In this document: positions 1 through 8,533 of the stretch, in pieces
Numbering within the stretch: position 1 is the first letter of the stretch
Layout of the letters: every line of letters starts with the position of its first letter
Assembly (NCBI GenBank): GCA_013695465.1
Contig: JACDAL010000179.1
Span: 1 to 57,281 of the forward strand
Source: Actinomycetota bacterium
GTDB taxonomy: Bacteria > Actinomycetota > CADDZG01 > WHSQ01
Length of the DNA stretch: 57,281 nucleotides
Direction of reading: 5' to 3'
Position numbers and translations under genes: made by a program
Notes under the pieces: generated by a model
The model's input: only the letters and a program-made list of their open reading frames with translations
Told to the model about the DNA's origin: nothing
The model's database searches: none

Positions 1-82
1 CGAAGGCAAAGAGCCGCCCGCGGAGTTCTCGCGGCCCGAAGTAGCGCGCATCTTGATCGAAGCCGAACGCAACCGCGCTTAA
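1..82 (+). CDS. C-terminal end of an unidentified protein (partial)
   Basis: An open plus-strand frame enters from the left edge and closes with TAA at 80-82, leaving about 26 residues ending in ILIEAERNRA. The charged helical tail and gene-like codon use suggest a real C-terminus. It ends 11 nt before the next start, so it is probably the preceding member of the same operon. The family cannot be identified from this fragment. In view of the cysC gene downstream, a sulfotransferase or sulfate-activation protein is possible, but that is only a guess. Confidence 0.5.
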   Translation, partial: EGKEPPAEFSRPEVARILIEAERNRA

Positions 83-93
83 GGGGGTTTCAA

Positions 94-1575
94 GTGGGTC
101 TGCTGGACAAGATCAAGAAGAAGGCGATGGATCTGTCTCAGCCTTCTCAGCCCTCTGAGAAGGAACGAGCGGTTCCCCAGACGGCGGCGCGAGGAAGAGT
201 CATGGTCATCGGCCTCGATTGTGCTCCACCGCGTCACATCTTCAATGAGTACGCAGATGACATTCCCAACCTCACGAAGCTGCGGGAGAATGGGTTGTGG
301 GGCCCGCTCGAGTCCATCACTCCGCCTATCACCGTGCCCGCGTGGATGTGCATGATGACGTCGAAGGATCCCGGCACGCTGGGGATTTACGGGTTCAGAA
401 ATCGCAAGGACCACACCTACGATGGACTCTCGTTTGCGACCTCGTGGGCGGTCAAGGAACGCACCGTGTGGGATATCTTGTCCGACGCCGGCAAGGATTC
501 CATCGTCATGTCGGTACCGCCCTCGTACCCACCGAAGCCCTTGCGCGGAATTCAGATCGGTTGCTTCCTCACCCCCAACGACAATGCGGAGTACACCTAT
601 CCGAAGGAGATCAAAGCCGAGCTCAAAGAGAACGTCGGCGAGTACATCTTCGACGTTCGCAATTTCCGTACCGACAATACGCAGTACATCCTCGACGAGT
701 CTTACCGGATGACCGAACAGAAGTTCAAGGCAGCGGACTACTTACTGTCGCACAAGCCGTGGGACTTCTTCATGGTGGTCGAGATGGGCCCCGACCGACT
801 CAACCACGGCATTTGGTCCTATATAGACCCACAGCATCCCCGGCACAAGCCGAACAATCCCTATCAAGAGTCACTGCGTGACTACTATCGCTTTCTTGAT
901 GGAAAGATCGGCGAGTTGCTCCGCCATGCGGACGACGACACGACAGTGCTTGTGGTCTCAGACCACGGGGCCAAGGCGATGGTAGGCGGCGTGTGCTTCA
1001 ACGAATGGCTGAGGAGCGAGGGATATCTCTCGTTCACGGGTGAGATTCCCGAGGGACTTACTCCTGTCGACAAGCTCGACATCGACTGGTCGAAGACGAC
1101 TGCGTGGGGTGACGGTGGGTACTACGGGCGTCTGTTCCTGAACGTCGAAGGGCGCGAGCCGGACGGGATCGTGCCTGCCAACCGCTACGAGCAGACGCGG
1201 GACGAGCTGATCAGGAAGATCGAGTCGATGGTGGACCATGACGGAAACCCCATGGAAAACAGGGCGTTGAAGCCTGAAGAGATATATCAGCAGAACAACG
1301 GCGTGGCTCCGGATCTCATCGTGATCTTCGGCGAGTTGAAGTGGCGTTCAGTCGGGTCGTTGGGTCACGGATCGATCTACACGTTCGAGAACGACACCGG
1401 CCCCGACGAGGCAAACCACGCCGAGCAGGGCATCTTCATCATGAACAACGCTCCCGGCCAGGAAACGGGGCCGAAGGAGGGTCTGCATTTGTGGGACGTC
1501 CATTCGACGATCCTCGACTTGTTCGGTCTCGAGCCCGCCCCAGGCGCTCTCGGGACCTCTGTGCTTAAGAAATGA
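94..1575 (+). CDS. Alkaline phosphatase-superfamily protein (type I phosphodiesterase/nucleotide pyrophosphatase-like)
   Basis: 493 aa, GTG start preceded by AGGGGG at 82-87. The alkaline phosphatase metal-ligand pattern is visible in order: Asp42 in VIGLDCAPP, the probable nucleophile Thr80 in PPITVPAW, Asp234 and His238 in [11 protein letters not shown], Asp290-His291 in [10 protein letters not shown], and His442 in [10 protein letters not shown]. The length is usual for the bacterial PF01663-type family. No signal peptide is evident; the N-terminus is lysine-rich, so a cytoplasmic location is likely. Family members hydrolyse phosphodiesters or phosphonate/sulfate esters, and the substrate here is unknown. 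It is followed 40 nt later by cysC, so a role in sulfonucleotide or sulfated-product metabolism is inferred. Confidence 0.85.
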   Translation: MGLLDKIKKKAMDLSQPSQPSEKERAVPQTAARGRVMVIGLDCAPPRHIFNEYADDIPNLTKLRENGLWGPLESITPPITVPAWMCMMTSKDPGTLGIYGFRNRKDHTYDGLSFATSWAVKERTVWDILSDAGKDSIVMSVPPSYPPKPLRGIQIGCFLTPNDNAEYTYPKEIKAELKENVGEYIFDVRNFRTDNTQYILDESYRMTEQKFKAADYLLSHKPWDFFMVVEMGPDRLNHGIWSYIDPQHPRHKPNNPYQESLRDYYRFLDGKIGELLRHADDDTTVLVVSDHGAKAMVGGVCFNEWLRSEGYLSFTGEIPEGLTPVDKLDIDWSKTTAWGDGGYYGRLFLNVEGREPDGIVPANRYEQTRDELIRKIESMVDHDGNPMENRALKPEEIYQQNNGVAPDLIVIFGELKWRSVGSLGHGSIYTFENDTGPDEANHAEQGIFIMNNAPGQETGPKEGLHLWDVHSTILDLFGLEPAPGALGTSVLKK

Positions 1576-1615
1576 CCCAGGCCCTCGATCGTCCGAGGGA
1601 GAGAGGAACAACGAC

Positions 1616-2161
1616 ATGAGGCAAGCGAACCGCGAGCGCGGATGCGTCATTTGGTTCACCGGGCTGTCGGGATCGGGGAAGACTACGATCGCGCAGATCG
1701 TGGAACACAAGCTGCTCGACGGCGACGTGCCGATCGAAATCCTCGACGGCGACGTCGTGCGGGAGAACCTGTCCAAGGGCCTTGGCTTCTCCAAAGAGGA
1801 TCGCGACATCAACATCCGCCGGATTGCATTCGTGGCTCACCTTCTGCAGCGCAATGGGGCGTTCGTGATAACTGCTGCGATCTCTCCCTATCGCTCGATC
1901 CGCAACGAGGCGCGCGGGATGATCAAGGAGTTTGTCGAGGTCTATGCTGAAGCGCCGCTGGAGGTTTGCGAGGAGCGCGATGTAAAGGGTCTGTACGCGA
2001 AGGCGCGTGCCGGCGAGATAAAGGGTTTCACGGGTATCGATGACCCCTATGAGGCTCCGAGCGCTGCCGAAGTGACGTGCAACACCGCGCAGGAATCCCC
2101 CGAGGAGTCGGCGCAGAAGGTGATCGACAAGCTCGTTGAGCTGAAGTACCTGGAGGCCTGA
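1616..2161 (+). CDS. cysC: Adenylylsulfate kinase (APS kinase)
   Basis: 181 aa. Makes PAPS from APS and ATP in sulfate activation. The Walker A loop is GLSGSGKTT near residues 16-24. The APS-binding stretch [16 protein letters not shown] follows, then [12 protein letters not shown] and the [18 protein letters not shown] region characteristic of CysC. Length is typical of the stand-alone enzyme. ATG start with a GAGAGG Shine-Dalgarno about 9 nt upstream. No ATP sulfurylase is visible in the window, so APS must come from an enzyme encoded elsewhere or just left of the edge. Cotranscribed with the upstream phosphodiesterase-like gene and the downstream PHP gene, 4 nt away. Confidence 0.95.
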   Translation: MRQANRERGCVIWFTGLSGSGKTTIAQIVEHKLLDGDVPIEILDGDVVRENLSKGLGFSKEDRDINIRRIAFVAHLLQRNGAFVITAAISPYRSIRNEARGMIKEFVEVYAEAPLEVCEERDVKGLYAKARAGEIKGFTGIDDPYEAPSAAEVTCNTAQESPEESAQKVIDKLVELKYLEA

Positions 2162-2165
2162 GCGC

Positions 2166-3059
2166 GTGATCGATCTTCACGCTCATACAACAGTCTCCGA
2201 TGGAGGCGATTCCCCGACCGAGCTGGTTGAAAAGGCAGCGCGAGCAGGTCTCGAGGCGATCGCCGTGACCGATCACGACAACGACGCGGGCTGCGACGAA
2301 GCAGTCGAGGCAGGTCGGCGCGCGGGCATCGAGGTCGTGCGCGGAGTTGAGATCTCATGCGACGTCGAGGATCTCTCGTCACGCGGCTACCACCCCTCCG
2401 ACCGCCCCACCATGCACCTCCTCGGTTACTTCATCCCAGAGCTTGACAATCCCCTGTCCGAAGCGCTGGCCGAACTCCAGTACCACAGGGCCAATCGCAA
2501 CGTACTGATCGTGGAGCGAATCAACGAGCTGGGGATACCGATGACGTTCCAGGAGGTCGAGCAAGAGGCCGGCGGCCCCGGCTCCCAGATAGGGCGCCCC
2601 CACTTCGCCGCGGTGCTTGTCCGCCATGGGGCGGTTCCCGATTACCAGACTGCCTTCGACGAGTACCTCGCTAAGGGCGCCAAGGCCTACCTCAGTCGCA
2701 AGCTCTACCGGCCGTCAGACGCGATCAAGCTGATGCTGGACGCCGGAGTCGTGCCGGTCTTCGCCCACCCCTTCACTCTCAATCTGGAAGCCGACGAGCT
2801 GGCGCGTTTCACCGACGAGCTGACCGCGGCCGGCATCAAGGGGATCGAGGGGTACCACGGCGACTGGAGCGAAGAGGAGCAGGCGGCGCTGCGGGCGCTG
2901 GGACAGGAGCGCGGCTTGGTGGTGTCTGGAGGAAGCGACTATCACGGTCGTATGCGCCCGGACCGAGCGATGCCCGGAGGAAAGCGCGGCGTTCTGGCAC
3001 CCGCCGAGGCGCTCGAAGCTCTTCGCCGAGTGGCGGGCGAGCTGCGGCAAGCCGCCTGA
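2166..3059 (+). CDS. PHP-domain phosphoesterase (YciV/RNase AM-like, possible pAp phosphatase)
   Basis: 297 aa, GTG start 4 nt after the cysC stop. PHP motifs are intact: DLHAHTTVSDG at the N-terminus, AVTDHDND near residue 36, GVEISCD near residue 60, then an internal helical insertion, VFAHPF, and SGGSDYHG at the C-terminus. These supply the His/Asp ligands for a trinuclear metal site. The closest characterised relatives hydrolyse 3',5'-bisphosphonucleotides such as pAp or trim 5' ends of RNA. Adjacency to APS kinase fits removal of the PAP left by PAPS-using enzymes. That substrate assignment is inference; the PHP fold is clear. Confidence 0.88.
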   Translation: MIDLHAHTTVSDGGDSPTELVEKAARAGLEAIAVTDHDNDAGCDEAVEAGRRAGIEVVRGVEISCDVEDLSSRGYHPSDRPTMHLLGYFIPELDNPLSEALAELQYHRANRNVLIVERINELGIPMTFQEVEQEAGGPGSQIGRPHFAAVLVRHGAVPDYQTAFDEYLAKGAKAYLSRKLYRPSDAIKLMLDAGVVPVFAHPFTLNLEADELARFTDELTAAGIKGIEGYHGDWSEEEQAALRALGQERGLVVSGGSDYHGRMRPDRAMPGGKRGVLAPAEALEALRRVAGELRQAA

Positions 3060-3064
3060 GCACA

Positions 3065-3475
3065 GTGTTCATCAGCAGAGCGACGCGCCACGACCTCTCA
3101 GACATCGAGGAGCTGCTCCGGCGCCACGACTGGAAGGTGTCGGATCTAAAGGCCGGCACCTTCTTCTTTGCACGCGAAGGAGCGGTGCTCGGCTGCATCC
3201 GCTTCATCGAGGTGGCGCCGCAGGCGGTCATCGTGCAAGACATGCTGGTCGCGTCGGAGAGACGGCGACAGGGAGTTGGCGAGCAGCTGATGAGAGCGGC
3301 GATGAACAGCCGCGGCGGCACGCTCTATCTGCGTTGCTACGAGGATCTCGTTCCCTACTACGAGCGCTTCGAGTTTGCTGTGGCCGAGCACGACGATCTT
3401 CCCGAACCGGTCACAGCCTTCTTCAACGACGCCGGCCCCCTCGAAGGCCAGACCCACTACCTGAAGGCCCGCTGA
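3065..3475 (+). CDS. GNAT-family N-acetyltransferase
   Basis: 136 aa with a GTG start 5 nt after the PHP stop. It has the single-domain GNAT layout. The acetyl-CoA pyrophosphate-binding loop is RRRQGVGEQL (around residues 63-72), preceded by the beta-4 strand VIVQDMLVAS and followed by LYLRCYEDLVPYYERF, the usual 'Y..xGF' region. Resembles the ArgA/YhbS-like single-domain group, but the substrate cannot be told. Last gene of the plus-strand run starting near position 94. A GC hairpin lies about 25 nt downstream. Confidence 0.85.
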   Translation: MFISRATRHDLSDIEELLRRHDWKVSDLKAGTFFFAREGAVLGCIRFIEVAPQAVIVQDMLVASERRRQGVGEQLMRAAMNSRGGTLYLRCYEDLVPYYERFEFAVAEHDDLPEPVTAFFNDAGPLEGQTHYLKAR

Positions 3476-3494
3476 GCAAGCTTTCTATGCACGC

Positions 3495-3855
3495 TCAGCC
3501 CCGCTCAGCGGGGTCGGCTCTGCACTGAACTCGATTATCTTGGCAGCCCCCGGCGACATGAGGCTCCGTGTGTTCCTTCTCGTTTCGAAAGCGGCGACCG
3601 CAATCGATGCAGTTGAACCCATCGAACTCGGGCGGCTCGCCCAGCTGTAGTGCCAACAGAACCTCCACCGGAGTGCGGGTCCAGCGGCGAAGTGGCGCAG
3701 GTCTCTGCCGCCATAGAACAGCCCGCTCAGGAACGCATCTGAGGCGATCTCTCTGGCCCTGCGGGAGAGATGGGCCCGACCCCTTGGAACTTGCACACCT
3801 CGTCCTCTCTCACTTCGTTCCAGCCCCTGGTTGCGATCTCGTGTGAGACCAGCAT
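3495..3855 (-). pseudogene. Decayed small gene with at least two frameshifts
   Basis: No intact gene spans this stretch, but three minus-strand reading frames contain protein-like pieces that join end to end. From ATG at 3855 one reads MLVSHEIATRGWNEVRED..., then after a shift near 3770 SRRAREIASDAFLSGLFYGG, then after a shift near 3690 RTPVEVLLALQLGEPPEFDG followed by NCIDCGRRFRNEKEH, ending at a stop at 3495-3497. The last piece has a CxxC knuckle resembling half a zinc ribbon. The inferred intact protein would have been about 115 aa. I do not recognise the family. Alternatives are sequencing indels or chance; the consistent composition across pieces argues mildly for a real relic. Confidence 0.35.
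3499..3513. terminator. GC hairpin after the cysC/PHP/GNAT run
   Basis: CCCCG (3499-3503) and CGGGG (3509-3513) form a 5-bp stem with a 5-nt loop, 24 nt after the GNAT stop codon. There is no U-run, so if it terminates transcription it is of the U-less actinobacterial type. It also falls inside the C-terminal part of the decayed minus-strand gene, so it may be accidental. Confidence 0.3.
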
Positions 3856-4029
3856 TGCAGGGCACTGTGACACTTCAAGGGGTCCAAACTGACCCGCGAA
3901 GTGCATTTCTCAAATTTCTTTGGGAATCTCTCCGGAAGTGTCGGGGTCAGGATGTTGGTGCGGGAATACGTTTCCGCTATCGGGTTTGCGTCCAGGTTCC
4001 ATCCAGCCGCTTACCGCGAATCAAGATGA
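3856..4029. other. Gene-free stretch between two decayed genes
   Basis: No reading frame here looks protein-like on either strand and no RNA gene is recognisable. Base composition is more AT-rich than the flanks. The piece around 3866-3896, containing GGGGTCCAAACTGACCC, looks like the outer end of an insertion sequence, but no matching second end or transposase was found, so it is left unassigned. Confidence 0.4.
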
Positions 4030-4497
4030 TCACAGGGGATGTTTGATTAACCCTCTGTTCGGGGCGCGGTCCACGCAGGTGCGGACTACATCCGTGGGTG
4101 TCCCGCAAGGACCATCCCCGCTAGTGTGGAAGAAGGTGTTTGCGTACCATGCGTACGCCGTGACACCCTCACCGAGAAAGGATTTCGGAAACGCCACCGA
4201 CACCGACCACTTGTTCGGCCGCCACACGTCTGCGTAACCGACTCGCACAACGCTCGGATATCGATCCATTCGTGCGAGTAATTTGTTCTTGCGGACATCG
4301 ATGGTGAGCCGGCGCTCAGGCCTCTTGTCCCCGTCGGTGTTCAAGAACACATTGATGAAGGTCGGATTCCCTTGCAAGTGTCGCGCGTACCAGCGCCTGC
4401 GACTAGATAGCCGGTGCCTGATTAAGCTGCGCTCTCCCCCCAGCCGGTGTCCGTAGACGATCCTCCTGATGTCAAGACGACCGGGACCATCGTTGCG
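4030..4497 (-). pseudogene. Start-less remnant of a secreted beta-sandwich-like domain protein
   Basis: The minus-strand frame is open for about 155 codons between an in-frame TGA at 4498-4500 and the stop at 4030-4032. It reads as real protein: NDGPGRLDIRRIVYGHRL at the start, then WYARHLQGNPTFINVFLNTD, VAFPKSFLG, and the C-terminus DRAPNRGLIKHPL. From memory this matches a C-terminal domain seen in secreted actinobacterial proteins that begins DPND..PGPLDIRRV and ends CxDxAPxxG. The usual signal peptide and any ATG/GTG start are absent, and the TGA sits exactly where the domain begins. It is therefore a 5'-truncated or point-mutated gene. A TTG at 4377 could start a 115-aa fragment but would lose half the domain. 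Confidence 0.6.
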
Positions 4498-4583
4498 TCA
4501 TGAGCTGGAATTTAAGCTCGAGCAATGATCTATTCGACGTGAGCATCGGAGAGCGGGTCTGAAGTAGAAAAGATCGTGGCTGG

Positions 4584-5150
4584 TCAGGCGCAGTTGGGCC
4601 AGCGGTCGTCCTCGCCCATCGCCAGCAGCCGTGCTGTGGTGCGGGTCTGGGCCTCCGGGTCCCATATCGACCCGTATCCGTATTCCGACCACGTCTTCTC
4701 GTCGAACTGGAACAGCCCGTAGTAGCCGGCAGAGCTGTAGGCGTTGGGGTCGAGATCAGACTCGCACCACGCCAGCGAGCGCAGGTAGTCGCCGTCGACT
4801 CCGAACTCTGCGGCCGCCGAGCTGATCGCATCCTCGATCGGGTCGGAGGGTGGACGGGGCTGAGGCCTGCGATTCGGTGAGGACCGGCGCGGTCCCGACT
4901 CGTTGCGAGCCTTGCGAGAGGCGGTTTCAGGCGGAGAAGGGGGCCCGGGCTCGGGCCGGGATTCAGGCGCGACGAAAGCGCTCTGTAGCGAGACGACACC
5001 CTGCATTGCAGCGCCGGGTGCCTCCTCCACCTGCGTCACCGCTCCGCCACCGGCCGCAATCAGCGATGTGATCCACGCAGCCAGGCCAAGCCGCGCTCGT
5101 CGTCGGCTTCGGCGCGCTCGCGCGCCGAATATGAGGTTTTTTTCTTGCAC
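4584..5150 (-). CDS. Secreted transglycosylase-like (lysozyme/Rpf-like) protein
   Basis: 188 aa. A basic N-terminus (RARRSRRRAR) precedes a hydrophobic segment at about 21-38, forming a signal peptide or anchor. A Pro/Arg/Ser-rich linker runs to about residue 105. The C-terminal 80 residues are an SLT-type lytic transglycosylase domain: LAWCESDLDPNAYSS with probable catalytic Glu130, then AGYYGLFQFDEKTW. The ending WPNCA could disulfide-bond with Cys129. The GTG start is set by GGGAGG six nt upstream. Predicted to cleave peptidoglycan outside the membrane during growth or division. Transcribed away from the cysteine hydrolase gene. Confidence 0.85.
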   Translation of the reverse strand: MQEKNLIFGARARRSRRRARLGLAAWITSLIAAGGGAVTQVEEAPGAAMQGVVSLQSAFVAPESRPEPGPPSPPETASRKARNESGPRRSSPNRRPQPRPPSDPIEDAISSAAAEFGVDGDYLRSLAWCESDLDPNAYSSAGYYGLFQFDEKTWSEYGYGSIWDPEAQTRTTARLLAMGEDDRWPNCA

Positions 5151-5395
5151 AGTTTGCCTCCCAGCCGCCTCGAGTGGACGGCGTCGGGGGACCCCAGAGG
5201 AAGTGTGGAAAGAGTTGGGCCCCGATCGAAGGGGCGCTGCCTGCTGAGGCCCCGCCCAGGCACCCTACCGAGAAGCGGCACTAGAGGCAAATCGCTCCGT
5301 CGAATGGGGGCCGAACCTGCCGAGCGACCTCTCACTTCTCGAGGCAGGGAAGCTACTAGACTGGAGTCCGTCGAGCGTGCAACTCTGGAGGCCGT

Positions 5396-6058
5396 GTGCC
5401 GGGCGATCCCTATGTCGAACCCCATCTCTCATCGGCCGCGCTCCTCACCATTGACACGCAAAACGACTTCGCTGAGGGCCCTTACACGATTGCGGGGACC
5501 GCTGCGGCCGCCTCCTCCATTGCAGGCCTGGCGCGAGGCTGGCGCGCAGCCAGCCTCCCGATCGTGCACATCGTCCGTTTCTACCGGGACGATGGCTCGA
5601 ACGTCGATGCCTGCAGGCGCTCTCTCATCCAGAGCGGGATGCGGCTGGTCAGTCCCGGCTCCAGCGGCTCACAACTGGTTTCAGGGATTACCCCGGAAGG
5701 AGCAGACGACCTCGACTGCGAGCTCCTGCTTCGGGGAGAGATACAGCGCCTCGGCCCCCACGAAGCCGTCATCTACAAGCCTCGCTGGAGTGCATTCTTC
5801 AGCACGCCCCTCGACCCCTATCTTTTGGCTGCGGGCATCTCGACGCTGGTCGTTACGGGCTGCAACTACGCCAACTGCCCGCGGGCAACGATCTACGACG
5901 CAAGCTGCCGCGACTACAGGCTCATCGTCGTGCGCGATGCGATCTCTGGCATCCAAGGTCGCGATGTGACCCAGCTCGAAGGCATCGGTGCCGTGGTGGC
6001 GAGCTCCGAAGAGTTGTTGGCCGCTCTGCCGAGCCTCAAAGCGGGAGCGAGGTTGTGA
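5396..6058 (+). CDS. Isochorismatase-like cysteine hydrolase
   Basis: 220 aa with a GTG start and a TGGAGG Shine-Dalgarno just upstream. The cysteine hydrolase triad is present: Asp20 in LLTIDTQNDF, Lys128 in VIYKPRWSAFF, and Cys161 in NYANCPRATIYDAS, together with the VVTG loop before the nucleophile elbow. The fold covers isochorismatases, nicotinamidases and N-carbamoyl hydrolases; the substrate cannot be chosen from sequence. Its stop overlaps the start of the PDH E1 gene by 4 nt, so the two are translationally coupled. A role in salvage of an amide or carbamoyl compound feeding cofactors is conceivable but unproven. Confidence 0.88.
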   Translation: MPGDPYVEPHLSSAALLTIDTQNDFAEGPYTIAGTAAAASSIAGLARGWRAASLPIVHIVRFYRDDGSNVDACRRSLIQSGMRLVSPGSSGSQLVSGITPEGADDLDCELLLRGEIQRLGPHEAVIYKPRWSAFFSTPLDPYLLAAGISTLVVTGCNYANCPRATIYDASCRDYRLIVVRDAISGIQGRDVTQLEGIGAVVASSEELLAALPSLKAGARL

Positions 6059-8412
6059 CTACACTGCTGCCCCGGCCATCCTCGGAATCGGCGCCGGATG
6101 ATCTCGCCGTCCTGGAGTCGATCCAGCGCCGCGTCTTGTGGCTCGCCACCTTCATGGTGCACCACGCCAACAAGGTCAGAGAGAACCCCGATCCCATCAA
6201 GGTGGGCGGCCACCAGGCGTCGTCGGCGTCTGTCGTGAGCATCCTCACCGCGCTCTACTTCGACTTCCTGCGGGCCGGCGATCGAGTGGCGATCAAGCCC
6301 CACGCCTCGCCCGCGTTTCACGCCTGCCAGTACCTTCTCGGAGCCCTTGATAAGGAATACCTCACGACCTTGCGGTCGTGGCACGGCCTACAGGCCTACC
6401 CGAGCCGCACCAAGGACCCCGACCCCGTCGACTTCTCGACCGGGTCCGTGGGGCTCGGGTGCGTCGCCCCCAACTACGCGGCGCTGACCGAACGCTACAT
6501 TGCCTCCCACTTCGGCCGGTCGGGCGCCCGCCCTCGCTTCATCTCGGTGCTGGGCGATGCCGAGCTCGACGAGGGCTCGGTGTGGGAGACGGTCGCTGAG
6601 CCCGTGCTCGAGGGAGTCGACAACCTCATCTGGATCGTCGACCTGAACCGGCAGAGCCTCGACCGGGTCGTGCCGGGGATCCGAGTGGAGCGGCTGCGGG
6701 CGATGTTCGCCGCCAACGGCTGGGCCGTGATCGATGCGAAGTACGGGCGCAGGCTGGAGGCGGCTTGCCGGAGGCCTTCAGGAGAGCTTCTACGCCGGCG
6801 TATCGACGACCTTCCCAACGACGAGTACCAGCGGCTCCTGCGGGTTCCCGAACACGAGCTGGCTCAGAGGCTGGCGGCATCGGACGAAGAATTGAGGGAG
6901 TTCGCCGCCGCCTTCGAGCCGTCGGAGCTGGCCCGCGTGGTCTCGGACCTCGGAGGACACGACCTCGCGGTCCTGAGGGCGGCGCTGGGCGCCGCCGACG
7001 AAGCAAATAAGCCCGCAGTGATCTTCGCCTACACGATCAAGGGCTGGTGGCTGCCTATTGCCGGAGACCCCCTGAACCACTCGGCCCTGTTGAGCACCGA
7101 GCAGATAACTCAGCTTTCCTCGGACCTCGGCGTCCCGGACGGAAAGCAGCTCGAGCGCTTCGAGGAGGGTTCGCAAGAGGCCGAGCTGTGCCGCAGCTCC
7201 GCCGAGCGTCTCGGCCTCGGAGACCCCTCGCGGGCCCGGCTTCCAACGGCGGTCGAGATTCCCTCAGATCTCGAGGGCGACTATCCCGGCTCGATCTCGA
7301 CCCAGCGCGCCTTCTCTTTGGCCATCTCCGATCTGGCACGCTCGCACGCGGGCGTGGCCGACCGGGTCGTCACCGCCAGCCCCGACGTCGCCACCTCGAC
7401 CAACCTCGGCGGCTGGATCAACCGGCGCGGCATCTTCGCCGCCGCCGACAGGCCCGATGTCTTCTCCGACGCAGGCCCCCGCCTGCTCCAGTGGAACGAG
7501 CGGCGCACAGGGCAGCACGTCGAGCTGGGTATCTCCGAGAACAACCTGTTCCTGTTGTTGGGTGCACTGGGGCTGTCCGAGGAGCTCTTCTCCGAGTTGC
7601 TATTTCCCATCGGGACCCTCTACGACCCGTTCGTGTGCCGGGGCCTGGACGCGCTCATCTATGGGCTCTACTCGGGCGCTAGGTTCGTGGTCGTCGCTAC
7701 TCCCTCGGGCGTCTCTCTCAACCCCGAAGGGGGCGCCCATCAAAGCGTCATCACTCCCTCGATCGGCCTCGAGCTGCCCCAGCTCACCTATTGGGAGCCG
7801 GCCTTTGCGCGAGAAACGGAATGGGTATTGCTCGAGGCGCTGCGTGCGGTGGCGGACCGCTCCGACGGCGGCTCGTCCTACCTGCGGCTGTCGACCCGGC
7901 CGGTGGATCAGAGCTTGCTGCCGGTTGCTCGCGACGACGAGCGCGAGGCGCTGCGCGTGGCGGTTCTCTCGGGAGCTCACCGTGTCTTTGGGGAGCAGGG
8001 GAGCGCGGTCACGATAGCGGCCTGCGGGGTCATGGTCGCAGAAGCGATCACGGCAGCGCGCCAACTCTCGGAAGATGACGTCGCCGTCGACGTCATCAGC
8101 GTCACTTCGCCCGGCCGCCTCTACCGCGGCTACCAAGAGGCCCAAGGAGCCGGGCTCGAAGAGGTCTCTAGGGGCGGGTTGGCTCAGCCGTGGTCGCATC
8201 CCGCCTTCGAAGGATCCGACTCGCCCGTCGTCACGGTCATCGACGGCCATCCCCACACGCTTGCCTGGCTTCCGGGCGCTCTCGGAAGGCGGGGCGCGCC
8301 CCTCGGGGTCACGGGGTTCGGCCGCTCCGGTACCAGTGCCGAGCTCTACCGGGAGTTCGCCATCGACGCGGAGGCGATCGTCACCGCCGCGGTCTCGGTC
8401 CTTGACCGCTGA
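6055..8412 (+). CDS. Pyruvate dehydrogenase E1-like, transketolase-superfamily ThDP enzyme
   Basis: 785 aa, GTG start overlapping the upstream stop. It resembles homodimeric AceE-type E1 but is about 100 residues shorter than E. coli AceE. The N-terminal ThDP domain shows GGHQASSASVVSILTALYFD near 51-70 and the ThDP/Mg motif GDAELDEGS...NLIWIVDLNRQSLDR (Gly167 to Arg204). A Pyr-binding domain with HVELGISENNLFLLLG follows, then a transketolase C-terminal domain (AGVMVAEAIT-like region, VISVTSPGRLY). No E2 or E3 gene is nearby, so any 2-oxoacid dehydrogenase complex would need partners from elsewhere. It could instead act on another 2-oxoacid. Confidence 0.82.
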   Translation: MTTLLPRPSSESAPDDLAVLESIQRRVLWLATFMVHHANKVRENPDPIKVGGHQASSASVVSILTALYFDFLRAGDRVAIKPHASPAFHACQYLLGALDKEYLTTLRSWHGLQAYPSRTKDPDPVDFSTGSVGLGCVAPNYAALTERYIASHFGRSGARPRFISVLGDAELDEGSVWETVAEPVLEGVDNLIWIVDLNRQSLDRVVPGIRVERLRAMFAANGWAVIDAKYGRRLEAACRRPSGELLRRRIDDLPNDEYQRLLRVPEHELAQRLAASDEELREFAAAFEPSELARVVSDLGGHDLAVLRAALGAADEANKPAVIFAYTIKGWWLPIAGDPLNHSALLSTEQITQLSSDLGVPDGKQLERFEEGSQEAELCRSSAERLGLGDPSRARLPTAVEIPSDLEGDYPGSISTQRAFSLAISDLARSHAGVADRVVTASPDVATSTNLGGWINRRGIFAAADRPDVFSDAGPRLLQWNERRTGQHVELGISENNLFLLLGALGLSEELFSELLFPIGTLYDPFVCRGLDALIYGLYSGARFVVVATPSGVSLNPEGGAHQSVITPSIGLELPQLTYWEPAFARETEWVLLEALRAVADRSDGGSSYLRLSTRPVDQSLLPVARDDEREALRVAVLSGAHRVFGEQGSAVTIAACGVMVAEAITAARQLSEDDVAVDVISVTSPGRLYRGYQEAQGAGLEEVSRGGLAQPWSHPAFEGSDSPVVTVIDGHPHTLAWLPGALGRRGAPLGVTGFGRSGTSAELYREFAIDAEAIVTAAVSVLDR

Positions 8413-8447
8413 GTCCTCGCCCGAAGGGTGGCAACAGCGTTCCGCGT

Positions 8448-8480
8448 GCGTCTGCCCACGGAATCCTAGTGGGTAGGCGC
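8448..8480. terminator. Bidirectional hairpin between convergent genes
   Basis: GCGTCTGCCCAC (8448-8459) pairs with GTGGGTAGGCGC (8469-8480) over 12 positions, two of them G-U wobbles, with a 9-nt loop. It lies in the 121-nt gap between the PDH E1 gene (plus) and the GNAT gene (minus), which is where a shared terminator is expected. There is no U-tract on either side. Confidence 0.55.
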
Positions 8481-8533
8481 GGACCGCGGACATTTGTCAC
8501 ACGAGGTGCCCGAGGGGTCCGGCGCGGGAGTCT

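Noticed and set aside
3866-3900. Sequence resembling the outer end of an IS21-type insertion element
   Set aside because: Only one end is seen, there is no transposase fragment nearby, and the likeness is from memory.
7600-8493. Long minus-strand open frame opposite the PDH E1 gene
   Set aside because: Low-complexity Arg/Gly-rich translation without motifs; the plus-strand enzyme explains the region.
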